Source: Ptiloglossa arizonensis (taxonomy: Eukaryota; Arthropoda; Insecta; Hymenoptera; Colletidae). From it: a DNA stretch of 64,000 nucleotides. Below the pieces are notes generated by a model. It made no database searches. It saw only the letters and a list, made by a program, of their open reading frames with translations, and had not been told where the DNA came from. This document shows positions 13,202-24,639 of the stretch, piece after piece. Position 1 is the stretch's first letter; every line of letters begins with the position of its first letter. The position numbers and the translations under genes are program-made. The DNA is taken from NCBI RefSeq assembly GCF_051014685.1, contig NC_135051.1:13163557-13227556 (forward strand), given 5' to 3'.

Positions 13202-13806
13202 TATGCGATGACCCGCTTTCCGTTTCAATTAATACGGCTGTGTGGTCGTTGAATAAAAATACAGGGGGATTCCGGTTGCCTCTGAAATCGTACGACGCGG
13301 TGTAGAAAATAATCTTGGCACGGGTCACGTGCTTTATTTTCATCCTTATTCGCTCGACCGTACGCGAAATTTACACGCGCTGTTTCCCTTTCAGCGTATT
13401 TCACTACTTCGACGATTTAAGGATATTGTCAGAACGACGCGAACAAGAATAGAAGGCAACCTCCTCCGAGTATTTTCTTTAATCTTCTGGAACACGAGAA
13501 TTATATTTCGGATTCGCTCCTTCAAATATTGATTGGCATTTATTTATAAAACTAGCTGTATATAGATCGTTTAGGAAATGAGTATTTCATGGGAGTAACG
13601 AAGAAAGAAACATTCCAATTGAAATACACGCAGAAAATGAAACTTGTCGACGTAAGGTACGGTTAATTAAAATTTTGAACAATCGATCGCCGATCGCATA
13701 AAAATTACCGATTACTGATCCAGTGCTCTCATTTTCTATATTAATAATAAACTTATGTCGAATGTTTCCAGTCATTTATATAATTACGAATCTTAGCTTT
13801 ATACTA

Positions 13807-14010
13807 GGTTGTTCAATAAGTTTTGTTGTTTTTTCCATTGTAAAAGAATACTATGATGCTTCAACTTTGAACAATTATAAATAAACGAACGAGTCGACAG
13901 ATCCACATGAAACTTTTCACATGTTCACATGTAGTACCATCTTTAAAAAAATAAAACGACGAACCTAATAGCTCCACTTCTTATCGAACGACAAAACTTA
14001 TTGAGCAACC
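13807..14010 (+). mobile_element. Tc1/mariner-type MITE, copy A
   Basis: A 204-bp element flanked by TA on both sides, with terminal inverted repeats of about 24 bp that begin GGTTGTTCAATAAG and end CTTATTGAGCAACC. The interior has no coding capacity. Three more copies (33811-34018, 34286-34495, 51469-51678) share the interior, including the blocks around ACGAGTCGACAGATC and ACATGAAACTT. TA target sites and TIR length fit non-autonomous Tc1/mariner superfamily elements. No autonomous parent is in the window. Confidence 0.9.
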
Positions 14011-16008
14011 TATTAATTCACGATATCATTTAATAAATAATATATACACGATATTGCTTATAATAAAATATACACTATGACTTTATAATGCTGATCAAAG
14101 CATTGTTTAGGAAACCGTGCCATACGTGCAATTAGATGTTGAAATTATTCTAAATTCCAATAGGATAGATAGTAATACTAATGGTAACAATTAACGATAA
14201 CACATATACCGAGACAACATTTTTATATTCTGTTGATATACTTTCCTTTTTTCTGAAAACTGAACAGTATACTATATTATACTGTCACGTAAACATATCA
14301 AGGTTTAACTGTCTTGCGCGATGTTGTGTGTGAAAATAATTTCGATACTTACTATTTTATTCGCACGAAAAATAATTGTCCGTCTAAATGATGTTAGAGT
14401 ACTGAAAATAATCTGCAACTGTTCTATCATTTTAACGTCTTAACATCCAACAATAAAAGTTATCAATAACGCAGTATTACCGCAATACGGCTGTTTGTTA
14501 CTGCCAGTACAACGCGAGTAGCAATCATGATAGTCTTTTTAGATCCGTTTCCGCCAGTTGCTGGGAAATTTACTTTGCAGGAGTCAAATCGCTTGTCTCG
14601 CGAGACTAGAAGGCAAGATAGTTGAGGAAACTTCGAGGAGAATCGTTCAAGCTTACAGACCTTACTACGAATTCTCCGGTTGCTCATCCTTTGTTCAGAA
14701 GTGTACAACTTGATAAAACACCTCGTATCTGTATGGTACAACCGTGCCTTCCGCTTGCTTCTTTCTCCCTTTTACAAGGGTATTAATCTCTCGTGTTGTG
14801 AATTTTTCAATGCTCCCATTGTCGCTCCGAGACATTTCTATTTAACCAATTAGCATCATTGTGATAAATAATTGTTCATCGTATGTAATATCTAATCAAA
14901 ATTAACGCGCAAATTACTTTCAATCTTCTTTTAACAATAAATATAAACTTGAGACTCGCGATAGGGATAGTTGCAAGTGTCCTACAGTGATAAAGAAAAG
15001 GTAAGTTTTAAGAATCAAGAATTCTTAAGATTAAAAATTTCCTTACATTTTTATATTATCATTCTCGATTTATTATGGCCAAGAGAACTCCTGGTTTTAT
15101 TTAGAACTAGTCCTTTTCAGTTTCTCAACAACGATTGACGTACCACAAACCGAAATCCATGTTAAAACATAGAAATGTATCGGACGAGTACAGAAGTTCT
15201 GTTCTCGTATGCATCGAAGATATCGATTCAAGTTTCCTTTAATATATATGCGTACATAAAAGGTGAAGCATTTCAATGGCATACCTAAGTATCTACGTTG
15301 CTCATGAATAGAATATAAATTTTCCTCGCTCGTTATTTTTCTGGATGTCAGGAGACCGAATACTCGTTCGTAGCTTAATGCAACAAACGCATTCGCATGT
15401 TTTTTAAATCGATGCGTTTTATGAATTTGCAGGACCAATTGCACACTACAGGGATGTTCCTTTCCAAAGTGAAAAAGATTTCAAACTAACCAATCGGCGT
15501 GTTCTGTACCATTGCCATGTTCATCTCAAAATATCTTAGAATCAGTTATAATTCTATCTGTATAAGTTGCGAATTAATCTCCAAATCGATCAAACTTACA
15601 AATATTATAAGTAGTACAACTTATACATACATATATTACTTGATACATCTAGTAATGAAAATATTGTTAAACCAAATGATCTTCCAAACGAACGCGAACC
15701 AAAGGAACTTCTCGCGTACGCCACATTACCATAACCAAAGTCGTGCTTGCGAATCATAGTTCCAGTGACTTATAATTTAGAGAAAATAAAGAAAACTTTA
15801 ATTGGACTGAAAATATAATATTTAGCTGCAAAGTTAGGTACGGTGCACGAAGACTGCAAAATTGGCACCGAAACGAAATGGCTGTAGTTCAAATATCAAA
15901 TATCACCTCTGCAGGAGTTTCTTGGCCGCTTTCAAGATACGAGAGCAATGCACGGTAGTAATCATAGAAGTATGATTAAACGCACGAATGGAATTGGATA
16001 ACGCAAAA
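14011..16008. other. Non-coding stretch
   Basis: No gene is recognisable. Short frames at 14463-14741, 15097-15444 and 15499-15759 show no domain and no flanking splice or promoter pattern I could support. Confidence 0.55.
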
Positions 16009-16655
16009 GCTAAAACAACACAAAATCCTAACGATCCAGAGTTCAGATGACACGAGGACACGAGTACTTGCAAGGTTCCGTCGAGATAAAAACAACACAG
16101 AATCTTAATGATCCAGAGTTCAGATGACACGAGGACACGAGTACTTGCAAGGAACTGTCGAGATAAAAACAACACAGAATCCTAATGATTCAGAGTTCAG
16201 ATGACGCGAGGACACGAATACTTGCAAGGTTCCGTTAAGTTAAAAACAACACAGAACCACAGAATCCTAATGATCCAGAGTTCAGGTGACGCGAGGACAC
16301 GAGTACTTGCAAGGTTCTGTCGAGTTAAAAACAACACAGAATCACAGAATCCCAATGATCCAGAGTTCAGATGACGCGAGGACACGAGTACTTGCAAAGT
16401 TCCATCGAGTTGAAAATAACACAGAATCACAGAATCCCAATGATCCAGAGTTCAGATGACACGAGGACACGAGTACTTGCAAGGTTCCGTTAAGTTAAAA
16501 AGAACACAGAACCACAGAATCCTAATGATCCAAAGCTCAGATGACGCGAGGACACGAGTACTTGCAAGGTTTCGTCGAGATAAAAACAACACAGAATCCT
16601 AATGATCCAGAGTTCAGATGACGCGAGGAGCACTGCAAGGTACTGTCGAGTTAAA
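16009..16655 (+). repeat. Minisatellite, 77/85-bp units, about 8 copies
   Basis: The anchor GAGTTCAGATGAC recurs at about 16039, 16116, 16193, 16278, 16363, 16448, 16533 (as AAGCTCAGATGAC) and 16610. Spacings are 77, 77, 85, 85, 85, 85 and 77 bp. The longer units differ by an 8-bp duplication of a CACAGAAT-like block next to the AACACAG block. Units differ by scattered substitutions, and the last copy is partly deleted. Open frames across the array are artefacts of the repeat. Units are too long, and lack the spacer logic, for a CRISPR array. Confidence 0.95.
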
Positions 16656-17792
16656 GTAAAAGTATTTGCTCCGAGGATAACATTCCATTAAAAGAGATCG
16701 GGTACCAATGAAAGTAGACTAACAAAGTGCGCTTTTCAATGGCCAATCAGGAAGAGTTAACACGCTTAGTATAAATTTATGCTTGTCGAAATAGCGCGAG
16801 CCGCTGGAAAAAATGCCGACAAAACAGCTCGGTTGCTGCGACGTGACAGCCCTTCATTGGCCGAGTGGGTTGATAGACGTGGTAAGATGATGGAAAGGAG
16901 ATTGTAAGAGCAGGATGACGCAGAGAAGAGTCTGAGGCTCGTGAAGGGGACCGTTATAGGGAGCACTTCCGACGTGTTGACACTGCAGCCGGTTGACCCG
17001 GTTGGTTCAAAGAGAAACAAGCAACCCTGATCGGCGGTTCTGATAGTGGCAATAGAGTCTAGATTACCTCAGCGGTGCTCAGGTCTATCCGTCATTGTCG
17101 AACCGTATGGAACCAGCGAGAAATGTCTTCCTTCGTGCCCGGTGACAAGTCACGGAAGCACCTCTGACCGAACGATTGCTGGCAGCGCTGGAGTCGAGTG
17201 TATAATCTGAAATGCATGCATCTAGACAGACTCAAAATGGCGTGGAAGGCCCCTTCGTTTGATCTCCTCTATGTAGATTCGACATGGCAGCCTGCGCGAA
17301 CGAGCCATTCCACATCAAATCGCGTAACGATTGACGCCGTGGACTGTGAAGGCTGGTCAAACACGTGACATTTATTTGCAGTTTCAACAAACAAATTCGT
17401 AATCATTTTCAACACGAACGATTCTTACCGTACCGAATATTACGGTTTGTCAGCTGATCCGAACAGGCCTGGACTGTTTGGACGAGCATTGACGATAAGA
17501 AAGCATTCGCGTTCGAATTCTGATAATGATAGTTCCACTACTTTCACTTCCACGATCATCTTGGATACTCAGGTTTGAGTTACGTCCAAAGATTGTTATT
17601 ACGCGCATAAATCTAGTACGAGAATCGGTAAAAAAGTTTCCGGAGTGTTGGGAAGATTACTCCGGAGATTAACCCAGCGATAACTTTAAAACTTTTAAAG
17701 AGGAAAAAGTGGGAAAATATTAATCATCCACTTCTAGCAAAATTCCTTCAATTTCTGCGATGTTTATCTTGTTTTACACGATGTCCCATTTA
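16656..17792. other. Non-coding, moderately GC-rich stretch
   Basis: No recognisable gene. Several CpG-containing blocks lie at 16790-17360. A short minus-strand frame at 16766-17020 has no identifiable domain. Confidence 0.55.
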
Positions 17793-18032
17793 TGTTGTGT
17801 GGCGGCACCTCCCACATTCGCCACTAGAGAGAAACTCCACCGACCGTTTCCCGCAAGTTCCCATACCATTTCCGATCGGTATTTATACGATCCTTGAGCG
17901 ACTACCTAATGTCCCGGTATACGAGGTAGGGTCTGTTAGGATGCCTTACTGACGAGTCCACCAGTTAACAGGCTCTGGATGAAACGCTCTCCCTTCCTTT
18001 TCTTCATCCCTTCCGTTACAGTTGACACAACG
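17793..18032 (+). mobile_element. LTR-like element (solo LTR), copy 1
   Basis: About 240 bp starting TGTTGTGT and ending ACACAACG, so the ends form an imperfect 8-bp inverted repeat of the TG...CA type used by LTR retrotransposons. An internal TATA-like box lies at about 17881-17887 after CGATCGGT. It aligns end to end with 46206-46477. No gag or pol lies next to it, so it would be a solo LTR. I see no clear target-site duplication. The 5' part holds a small GTGGCG / CGCCAC hairpin (17799-17804 with 17819-17824). A retrozyme-like or Penelope-type terminal repeat is an alternative, given the hammerhead-like fold at 17896-17989. Confidence 0.65.
17896..17989 (+). ncRNA. Hammerhead-ribozyme-like fold (degenerate)
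   Basis: The conserved core CTGACGA (17949-17955) is followed by a 5-bp helix II (GTCCA 17956-17960 with TGGAT 17976-17980), then GAAA (17981-17984). CGCTC (17985-17989) pairs with GAGCG (17896-17900) as helix III. Helix I is imperfect: CCTAA (17905-17909) pairs with TTAGG (17936-17940), with an unpaired insertion near the junction. This is the strand order of a type III hammerhead. The cleavage-site triplet reads GAC where GUC is expected, so it is probably inactive. The related copy at 46.2 kb keeps CTGACGA and the GAC but not the GAAA. Confidence 0.35.
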
Positions 18033-21000
18033 AATTATCTCGTAGACGACTAATTAAAAACAATTAAAAAAATAAAGGTAACCACATAAAAAATAATCTG
18101 ACAATGTTCGATTAGAAAACGTCGTTTTTCAAGGAACTGAAGTAAGAAATTCTCATTGATTTGTATTTGATCTTGAACCCACTCACAAAATGTCACTCGA
18201 CTTTGAAAATCATTTCTGTAAAGTTCTTGGATTACGAGCAACTGCAGTTAAGGAATTTTATTATTTACAGTCTGTGGCTGCTTTTCCTCGTGTATGTTTT
18301 TCCATTCATACACAATCATCTGGAGAAAACTGTTTAACGATACGACAAAATACACGCGATGAACATCTTCTTCCAGAATACAGTAAAGCATTCCATGAAT
18401 AAAAATCATTTCAATCTTTTCTGCAACTGTTAAGCATTGCATACAAACAATAGAGGTATATCTGCGTAAATATGGCTGACGATACAATATCTCCTAGATT
18501 ACTACCATTTTCGTCTGTGGCTTTTTAATCAGACTCAAGTTATCAGTGACTGTGTGTACATAAAAATTAATATGCTTTCAAAATTTAAAAAAAATACTAA
18601 GTACGAATATTAAATAGAGAGAAATATCGAAACTTTAACAAAAAGATATTTCAGATAAAGGTTATACACATACTTTTTTGTTGCGCAAAATAGGAATTGA
18701 AATAAAAACTATAGGTTTATGATAAAAAATAAAAGATGACTTTGAAATAACCTTAAAAACGCTTACGTATTAAGAAACTAATAATGCCATTTGAATCTTC
18801 TCTGAAAATCATGAAAGAGATGTTCCACCTTTTTTATTTTTAATTAATGGCCTTCGAGTTATTTCATTGTGTCAACTTACATGGAACGCCCTGTATATAA
18901 GTTTGTTTTAATAAAATAGAACTTCTTTTCCGTCCTATTTCATAATTTATTTCTGTCTTAGTAAAAAATCTTCAATAATCATAATACGATCTAATGTTTC
19001 TTTAATCGAAATTGATTAGTTCCTCTTTGATACTGACTTATAGTAATAATATAATTGCTCCATAAAGGATAACGTATCAAATATGTATATAATTTCGCCA
19101 TAAATTCTTCAAATAGAGAAATCTATGAACAATAAAACACTGAAGGTATATCGATATTTCCAATAATAATAATACTGCGTCCAATGTTATTGCTTCGTTG
19201 TACGTCTGTCGAACGAAACCACATTATTCATAAAAGTAGCCAATATTGCAAAATCTGCAGCTGAATAGCTACAATAAAAAATAAAATTGAATACATGTGT
19301 TTAGCTCGTACCAACTTTGTGAGAATTCCCTCCATCTCGTATTTCGTACCCAGAAAGAAAAGAAGAAATTCCATATCGTCGAGCAACAAAGCGTGCAAGA
19401 TACATTAACAAATCACGATCCACGTGAAATGTTGCCCTCCCTTTAATTCCTGCGCTAGTGATAAGATACGCGCCCTCAACTATCCAGTAGCACTAATAGA
19501 TTCGCGGGCTACAGCGATAAAAGAACATCGTTTACATGCAATGATAACTTATCTCACGTGTGAAACAAAAGGGAATTGGATAAGGTTAAGAGAGTTCAAT
19601 GTTCCTGTCAGTTTCTCGTTGCCACCAATTTGTACGAACAGAAACCATTCGAAGAGATATTTTCATAAACTGTGCCCACGGGCTCTGATCAAATTTGACG
19701 TGTATCTCGGACAAAGCTCGAGGCACCAATAAACTAGAAAAGCCAAGAATTCTTAGAACGTATTATGACAGAGAATTACATAGTCCGATAACGTTTTACT
19801 GTCATCGACTCTCGAAAGGATAACTCCTAGGAGCACGCTGCGAGTTCATTCTCCGTCTCTCGAACCAACTGGAACAAATTTTTCCTCGACCTCGGAATTA
19901 CACGTTGCAAGCTACACGAAGGATGATGTATCGTGCTGCTGCGTAGGTGTGGCCCTGCCTGATAAAAATACACTTAATTGGGATCGTCTAATGCGCAACG
20001 TTGGCCAACAACACAAGGCTATCGATCACTTCGTCCAAACGAATACGTTCGTCCTTGCTTTAATTGGATCTTCCCTGTATACGTTTCGGACGCGTGCGTT
20101 GATGCGATGATCTCAACTTCGGGACTAGCTGGAAAATTTCACGTTTCTGTTTCGGACCGATTATTTTTCCTTTCTATGACCTATTTTGCTGTTGACTCGG
20201 AGTGAGAAACAAGAAATAACTTTTTATACGGTAGCTTGAACAGTGCACGGTGGAATGTATTTGTGATCGAGCTTCCTCTGTTTGATTTGAAAAGTTAAAC
20301 GCAACTGAGAAAATAGCATCTTCGTTTATAGAAATATTTAGAATTAAAAGTCTCTATTATTGAAACGATGATTCTGTTTTTCTACAAGCTTAGTTATGTC
20401 ATCGGCATAACTGAACAATGTAAGTATTATCAAAAAATAACATTTATTTCGCTTCTGTAAAGTATGTATAGTATGTACTGTAAAATATCTAAGAAATTTT
20501 ATTTTTACAAAACGAATACACGTTATATATGATACTTTATAGATAAATATCGTTAGAAGATGCAATTTTTTGAAGAATGTTAGGACTGTTAGGCTAGTTA
20601 GGCTGACAGTTAGCCGAAGCTCGTTTCTTGTTTCATAAATATGCCTTGCAAATTCAATTTCTAGTGAACTTTTAAAGCAGAGTCTACATTTTTCCTCAAA
20701 TTTTAACAATTTTCATGAACACAGCCCAAACAATTTGTAGAAAAAGAGTTAATAACAGAGATTTCTGAAGAACTATAAAGTAACATTAGTAAGGTATATA
20801 CATTCAAGGTTACATTTTATTTAAAAAAACTGCAAAGTTATGTAGAAAATAAGAGAAAATTATACATAACAATTGAACCAAACATGTTTAATTTACATGT
20901 TTTGTGACATTTAAACAGTGAGAATAATAGTCTATAGGCGAGATAGCACGTGACCATTTGTGTACAAGAGAAAGAATAATTGAGATTACAGTTGAAACAG

Positions 21001-22689
21001 ATATTTTTAAACTGTTCCATTTCACAGTAACTATTAACCACGGGTTAAATTTGTTTTCATAATTTACTCACTGATTAGGAAAGACGTACAAGAGTATCTT
21101 CGAATTTCCTTCTCATTTTAATCACGTGTACTTTAATCGCCGAACTAATTGAATTTCATCGAAGAATTCCAGTCTTTTGTCAGCGTTTTTTTGAAGTCTC
21201 TCAGTAGTTCGGCTTCACTTCGGCGGTCATTCGTCTTCCACGTCCAGCAAGATCAATTATTCTCACGATGGAAGTTTCTTTCCGCAGTATCAAAGTTTCA
21301 CCTCCCACATTGTTTTTCTGCCTTTATCTACAAAATTTCCTGTCGCAATTAATTGAATCAAGGCAAACCCGGATTTCCTAACGGAGATTGAACACTGCCA
21401 TACCAATTCCGGGTCTCGAAATAGTTTCAAATAACGGTCCAAATATTGGTTCTATATAGTTACCTTTATCGATTTCGCATGGAATGCAAACAACGAAGTC
21501 AAATTGTATATCCATGTTAATCAATTCGTCACGATGCCTCCAAACATAAAACATGTAGCTCAAATCTATACTGAATAAAAATCCATTAAAATTTGCTTTT
21601 CATTTAGAAGCTAAGGACGAAATTTATTTAACTTTTTTATACAAGACACAATCCTCATTAAAAATTATGTAAAACACTTTTTAACATTTTTATGAATAAC
21701 AAACGTGTATCTACCGGAAAAACCAAAAAACTATGAAATATAACCATCATTATTCATGGACCAATTTTGCAGAAAAATTGAATCAGGTCTTAAAATAAAA
21801 ATATAAAACTCAACTGCAAAGTTACATTGGAATTCATTGACCGGTTTAAACGCAATCGTGTTTATAACAGATATATGCACATGTACACAAAAAAATTTCT
21901 GTTTCTTAATAGTATTGAAGTAATCACTTGGTTTTAAAACGTGTATTTATGTAAACAAAACTTTTTGGAAATTTTCTCGATTGTAATCAATTTTTACCGC
22001 AAGAAATATAAATAGGGATTTAAATCTATGATTAATAACAAGTAATAATTTCGTAAAAAGAGTCACTTTGAGCATATATTTAATTCGTTTTCGACCCTTA
22101 TCGCGAGTCACTTCTGAACGAAATAACATTACCTACAAGAAAACATCTATAAAAGAGCCATAATAAAGATAGAAACGTAATATAAAATACAATATATGCT
22201 TGAGATGAATTTATTCTTTTAAAGTATTATATGGTAAATAAAAAAAAAACAGCAAATCTTTTTCACAGGCCCAATACCAATAGTATAAAATGTTGGCTCG
22301 GTTTATGGTATTTTGCGCTTTCGTTATAGATTCATAAATGTTCTCGAAGCTGGGAATACACCCAGTGCATTTACACAGCCAGTGAAACGTTTCTTAACGT
22401 CAACAAAACTTTGCTTGTTTGATTCGTTGATGTTAAGAGTACGAGTAAGTGCGTCGTCGGCAGAACCTCGTTTACGTGACGTTTCTCATTAGTCCATTAG
22501 TAAACTTCTGCTGCTCCTTACTCAAATGCTGAGACCTTAGGGAATCGTGTCAATTCATCGCATTTACTTTACACATACAGTAAATGTATTCGTGTTTACT
22601 ATCAATTTGTTAAGTGCAACAACAATGACAAAATGTAATCGTGCGTGTAGCTACTTTCTACCGTGTTGCACATATATTATTAACCGAGA
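18033..22689. other. Non-coding AT-rich stretch
   Basis: No gene is recognisable. A minus-strand frame at 20344-20709 contains a YADD tetrapeptide, but nothing around it resembles a reverse transcriptase. Short frames at 19424-19732 and 19978-20205 lack domains. Confidence 0.55.
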
Positions 22690-23130
22690 AGGCTCTAATT
22701 GGTTACGTACATGAAAGCTTCAACTGTCATGTCGCGAATATGAGAAATTTATTATTTTAAGCTGCACAGGATTGTTCTTCGAACAATTTGGAAATAAGAA
22801 TCTACTGTTAATCAAATACATATGTGTCTTCTTCAATCGATTAGAACAATAAGTCGTAAAGGTGAAGTGACGAATACAGTACCCTTGATGACCTCTGTGT
22901 GACCATAACAGAACAGCAGACCAACGCTTTGGTAACCTCTGAGAAGCCTCCAAAAATTGTTAAACCATTTTACCCAACGGCAACCTCCAAAGTTAGCAAG
23001 TACACGATAATGATCAATGAGACAGAATAATTTGTAGACAACTTGAAGTTTTAGTTCAAAAATTCATAATTCAAAGACAAATTAACAAGTACAAATCACA
23101 GTTTCGTTCAGTTTCACTTTTCTCATGGAA
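22690..23130. repeat. Diverged interspersed repeat, copy 1
   Basis: It aligns in direct orientation with 32660-33140. Shared anchors include a CGAATA-GA-AAATT-ATTATTTTAAG block, a block ending TAAAGGT / TAAAGTT, and AAAAATTGTTTAAA-like sequence before the CAACGGCAACC / TAACGACACTC region. Identity is perhaps 65-70 percent with indels. No terminal repeats were found and the element class is unknown. Confidence 0.55.
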
Positions 23131-24639
23131 CAAAGTTTCTATAAATGGCAATAACTCCGAGTCACTATAACTGGCAGAACCTCCGAGCGGAGATATTTTC
23201 CACCGCGAAAATATTTAATTTATTTACATAAAAAGTGTCCAGAATTATCGAGTTGACCACCTTACTACACATTATTGACTAAATCGGAGAAAAACTCCCC
23301 TTATGGAGTGAGAATAGCAGCTAGCATTTATAGAGTAGTCACGTGATTGCCAATTATAAAGATTTACGTAAGAATAGTTAATCGTTCATCTAAAACAATC
23401 GTACAGATTTAAAAAGAAGTGTAATGTACTCGTAATTATTTAAACGAACTAAACAATGATACGAGTACGTATATTAATCCCTTTCCAGATTCAAACATTG
23501 ATTCCGATGATAACTTTGATAGTTACCATCCACTAAATGAATAATTACCATTTTTAAAAATTAAGAATACTATTACCTAATACTGCAAAACTATTGTTCA
23601 AAATTGTGGGAGCATACACGTGCTTCCAATACGTTGAATAATTCGTTCTGACAACGAGTTTAGTACCTTGAATCGAAATAATTTATTTTTGTAATCAAAA
23701 ATAAAAAATTGGTCCCATATTTGAAATTTCTTGTTAGATCGTTGAAAGGCGCAATCGGTGTTACCAATACACGTATGCTCTCAAAACCATGACTTTTTTA
23801 ACTTTTGTTTTGTCAAGGAGTTATAATGGTTTCCGGTGGTACATTATTCGTTTCAATAATTTTCAGTAATTATTTTCGTTATTCAATTGCGAACGGTTAG
23901 CACAGACGGCGTAACCGACATTCTGTAACTCGTTGAACTTCAATGTAATGTAATTTAATCATCTCTATCTACCTCGAGGCGTATCATTTAAATTAATCCC
24001 TCCTTCGAATTAGATTGTACGACCAGCAAGGTTCGTACATTGAAAGGTACATACTTTCAGTAAAGTAGATAATTAATTGTTTAGAATCGTTGAGAAACGT
24101 TGCTAATAAACGTTGCATCTGGAACGAATTGAATAATTGAACAAATAATTTAACAAGCACCAAGAACTAAATTATTATTATACTTTTTTCGATCGTACCA
24201 ATGTTAATTACAACTTCCGTTAATTCTAACTTTCACATCGTACCCTATACTTTTCAAGTACACTAACCGATGTACTTTTTACTTTTCCACAAGAAAGTAT
24301 TAAGAGATTTATGCTTTGAAACTACCAGTATAGAAATTCTTAGAATTTAAAGTTTCCTGCATTAAACACTGTATTTTGGAACATCGATAATTACTCAAGA
24401 AGACTCAACTCGTGTCTCAAATAATGAAAAAGACACGGTGAAAGTGTTTAGAGTGCGATGAAGGATCGTTCGAACGTTTGCAATAGCAACAGTCTTCAAC
24501 GATATCGTCCGATACGTGTAAATTAATATCCGTATGTAAATGGGCTAAAGAAACTTTATACTCCGATAACTTTCACACCGGTAGCTTCAATGCGCAACTA
24601 GAGACAGTACCGATACAAATATAGCGGAAGAAAACTGGA
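23131..24639. other. Non-coding AT-rich stretch
   Basis: Nothing recognisable; no open frame of 60 codons or more and no repeat partner seen. Confidence 0.6.

Noticed and set aside
16009..16655. CRISPR-like array or repetitive-protein gene
   Set aside because: Whole units repeat with no unique spacers, and the long minus-strand frames are by-products of the unit length. It is a minisatellite in eukaryotic DNA.
20344..20709. YADD motif in a 121-codon minus-strand frame, suggesting reverse transcriptase
   Set aside because: The tetrapeptide sits near the C-terminal end with none of the other RT blocks around it; chance is the simpler reading.
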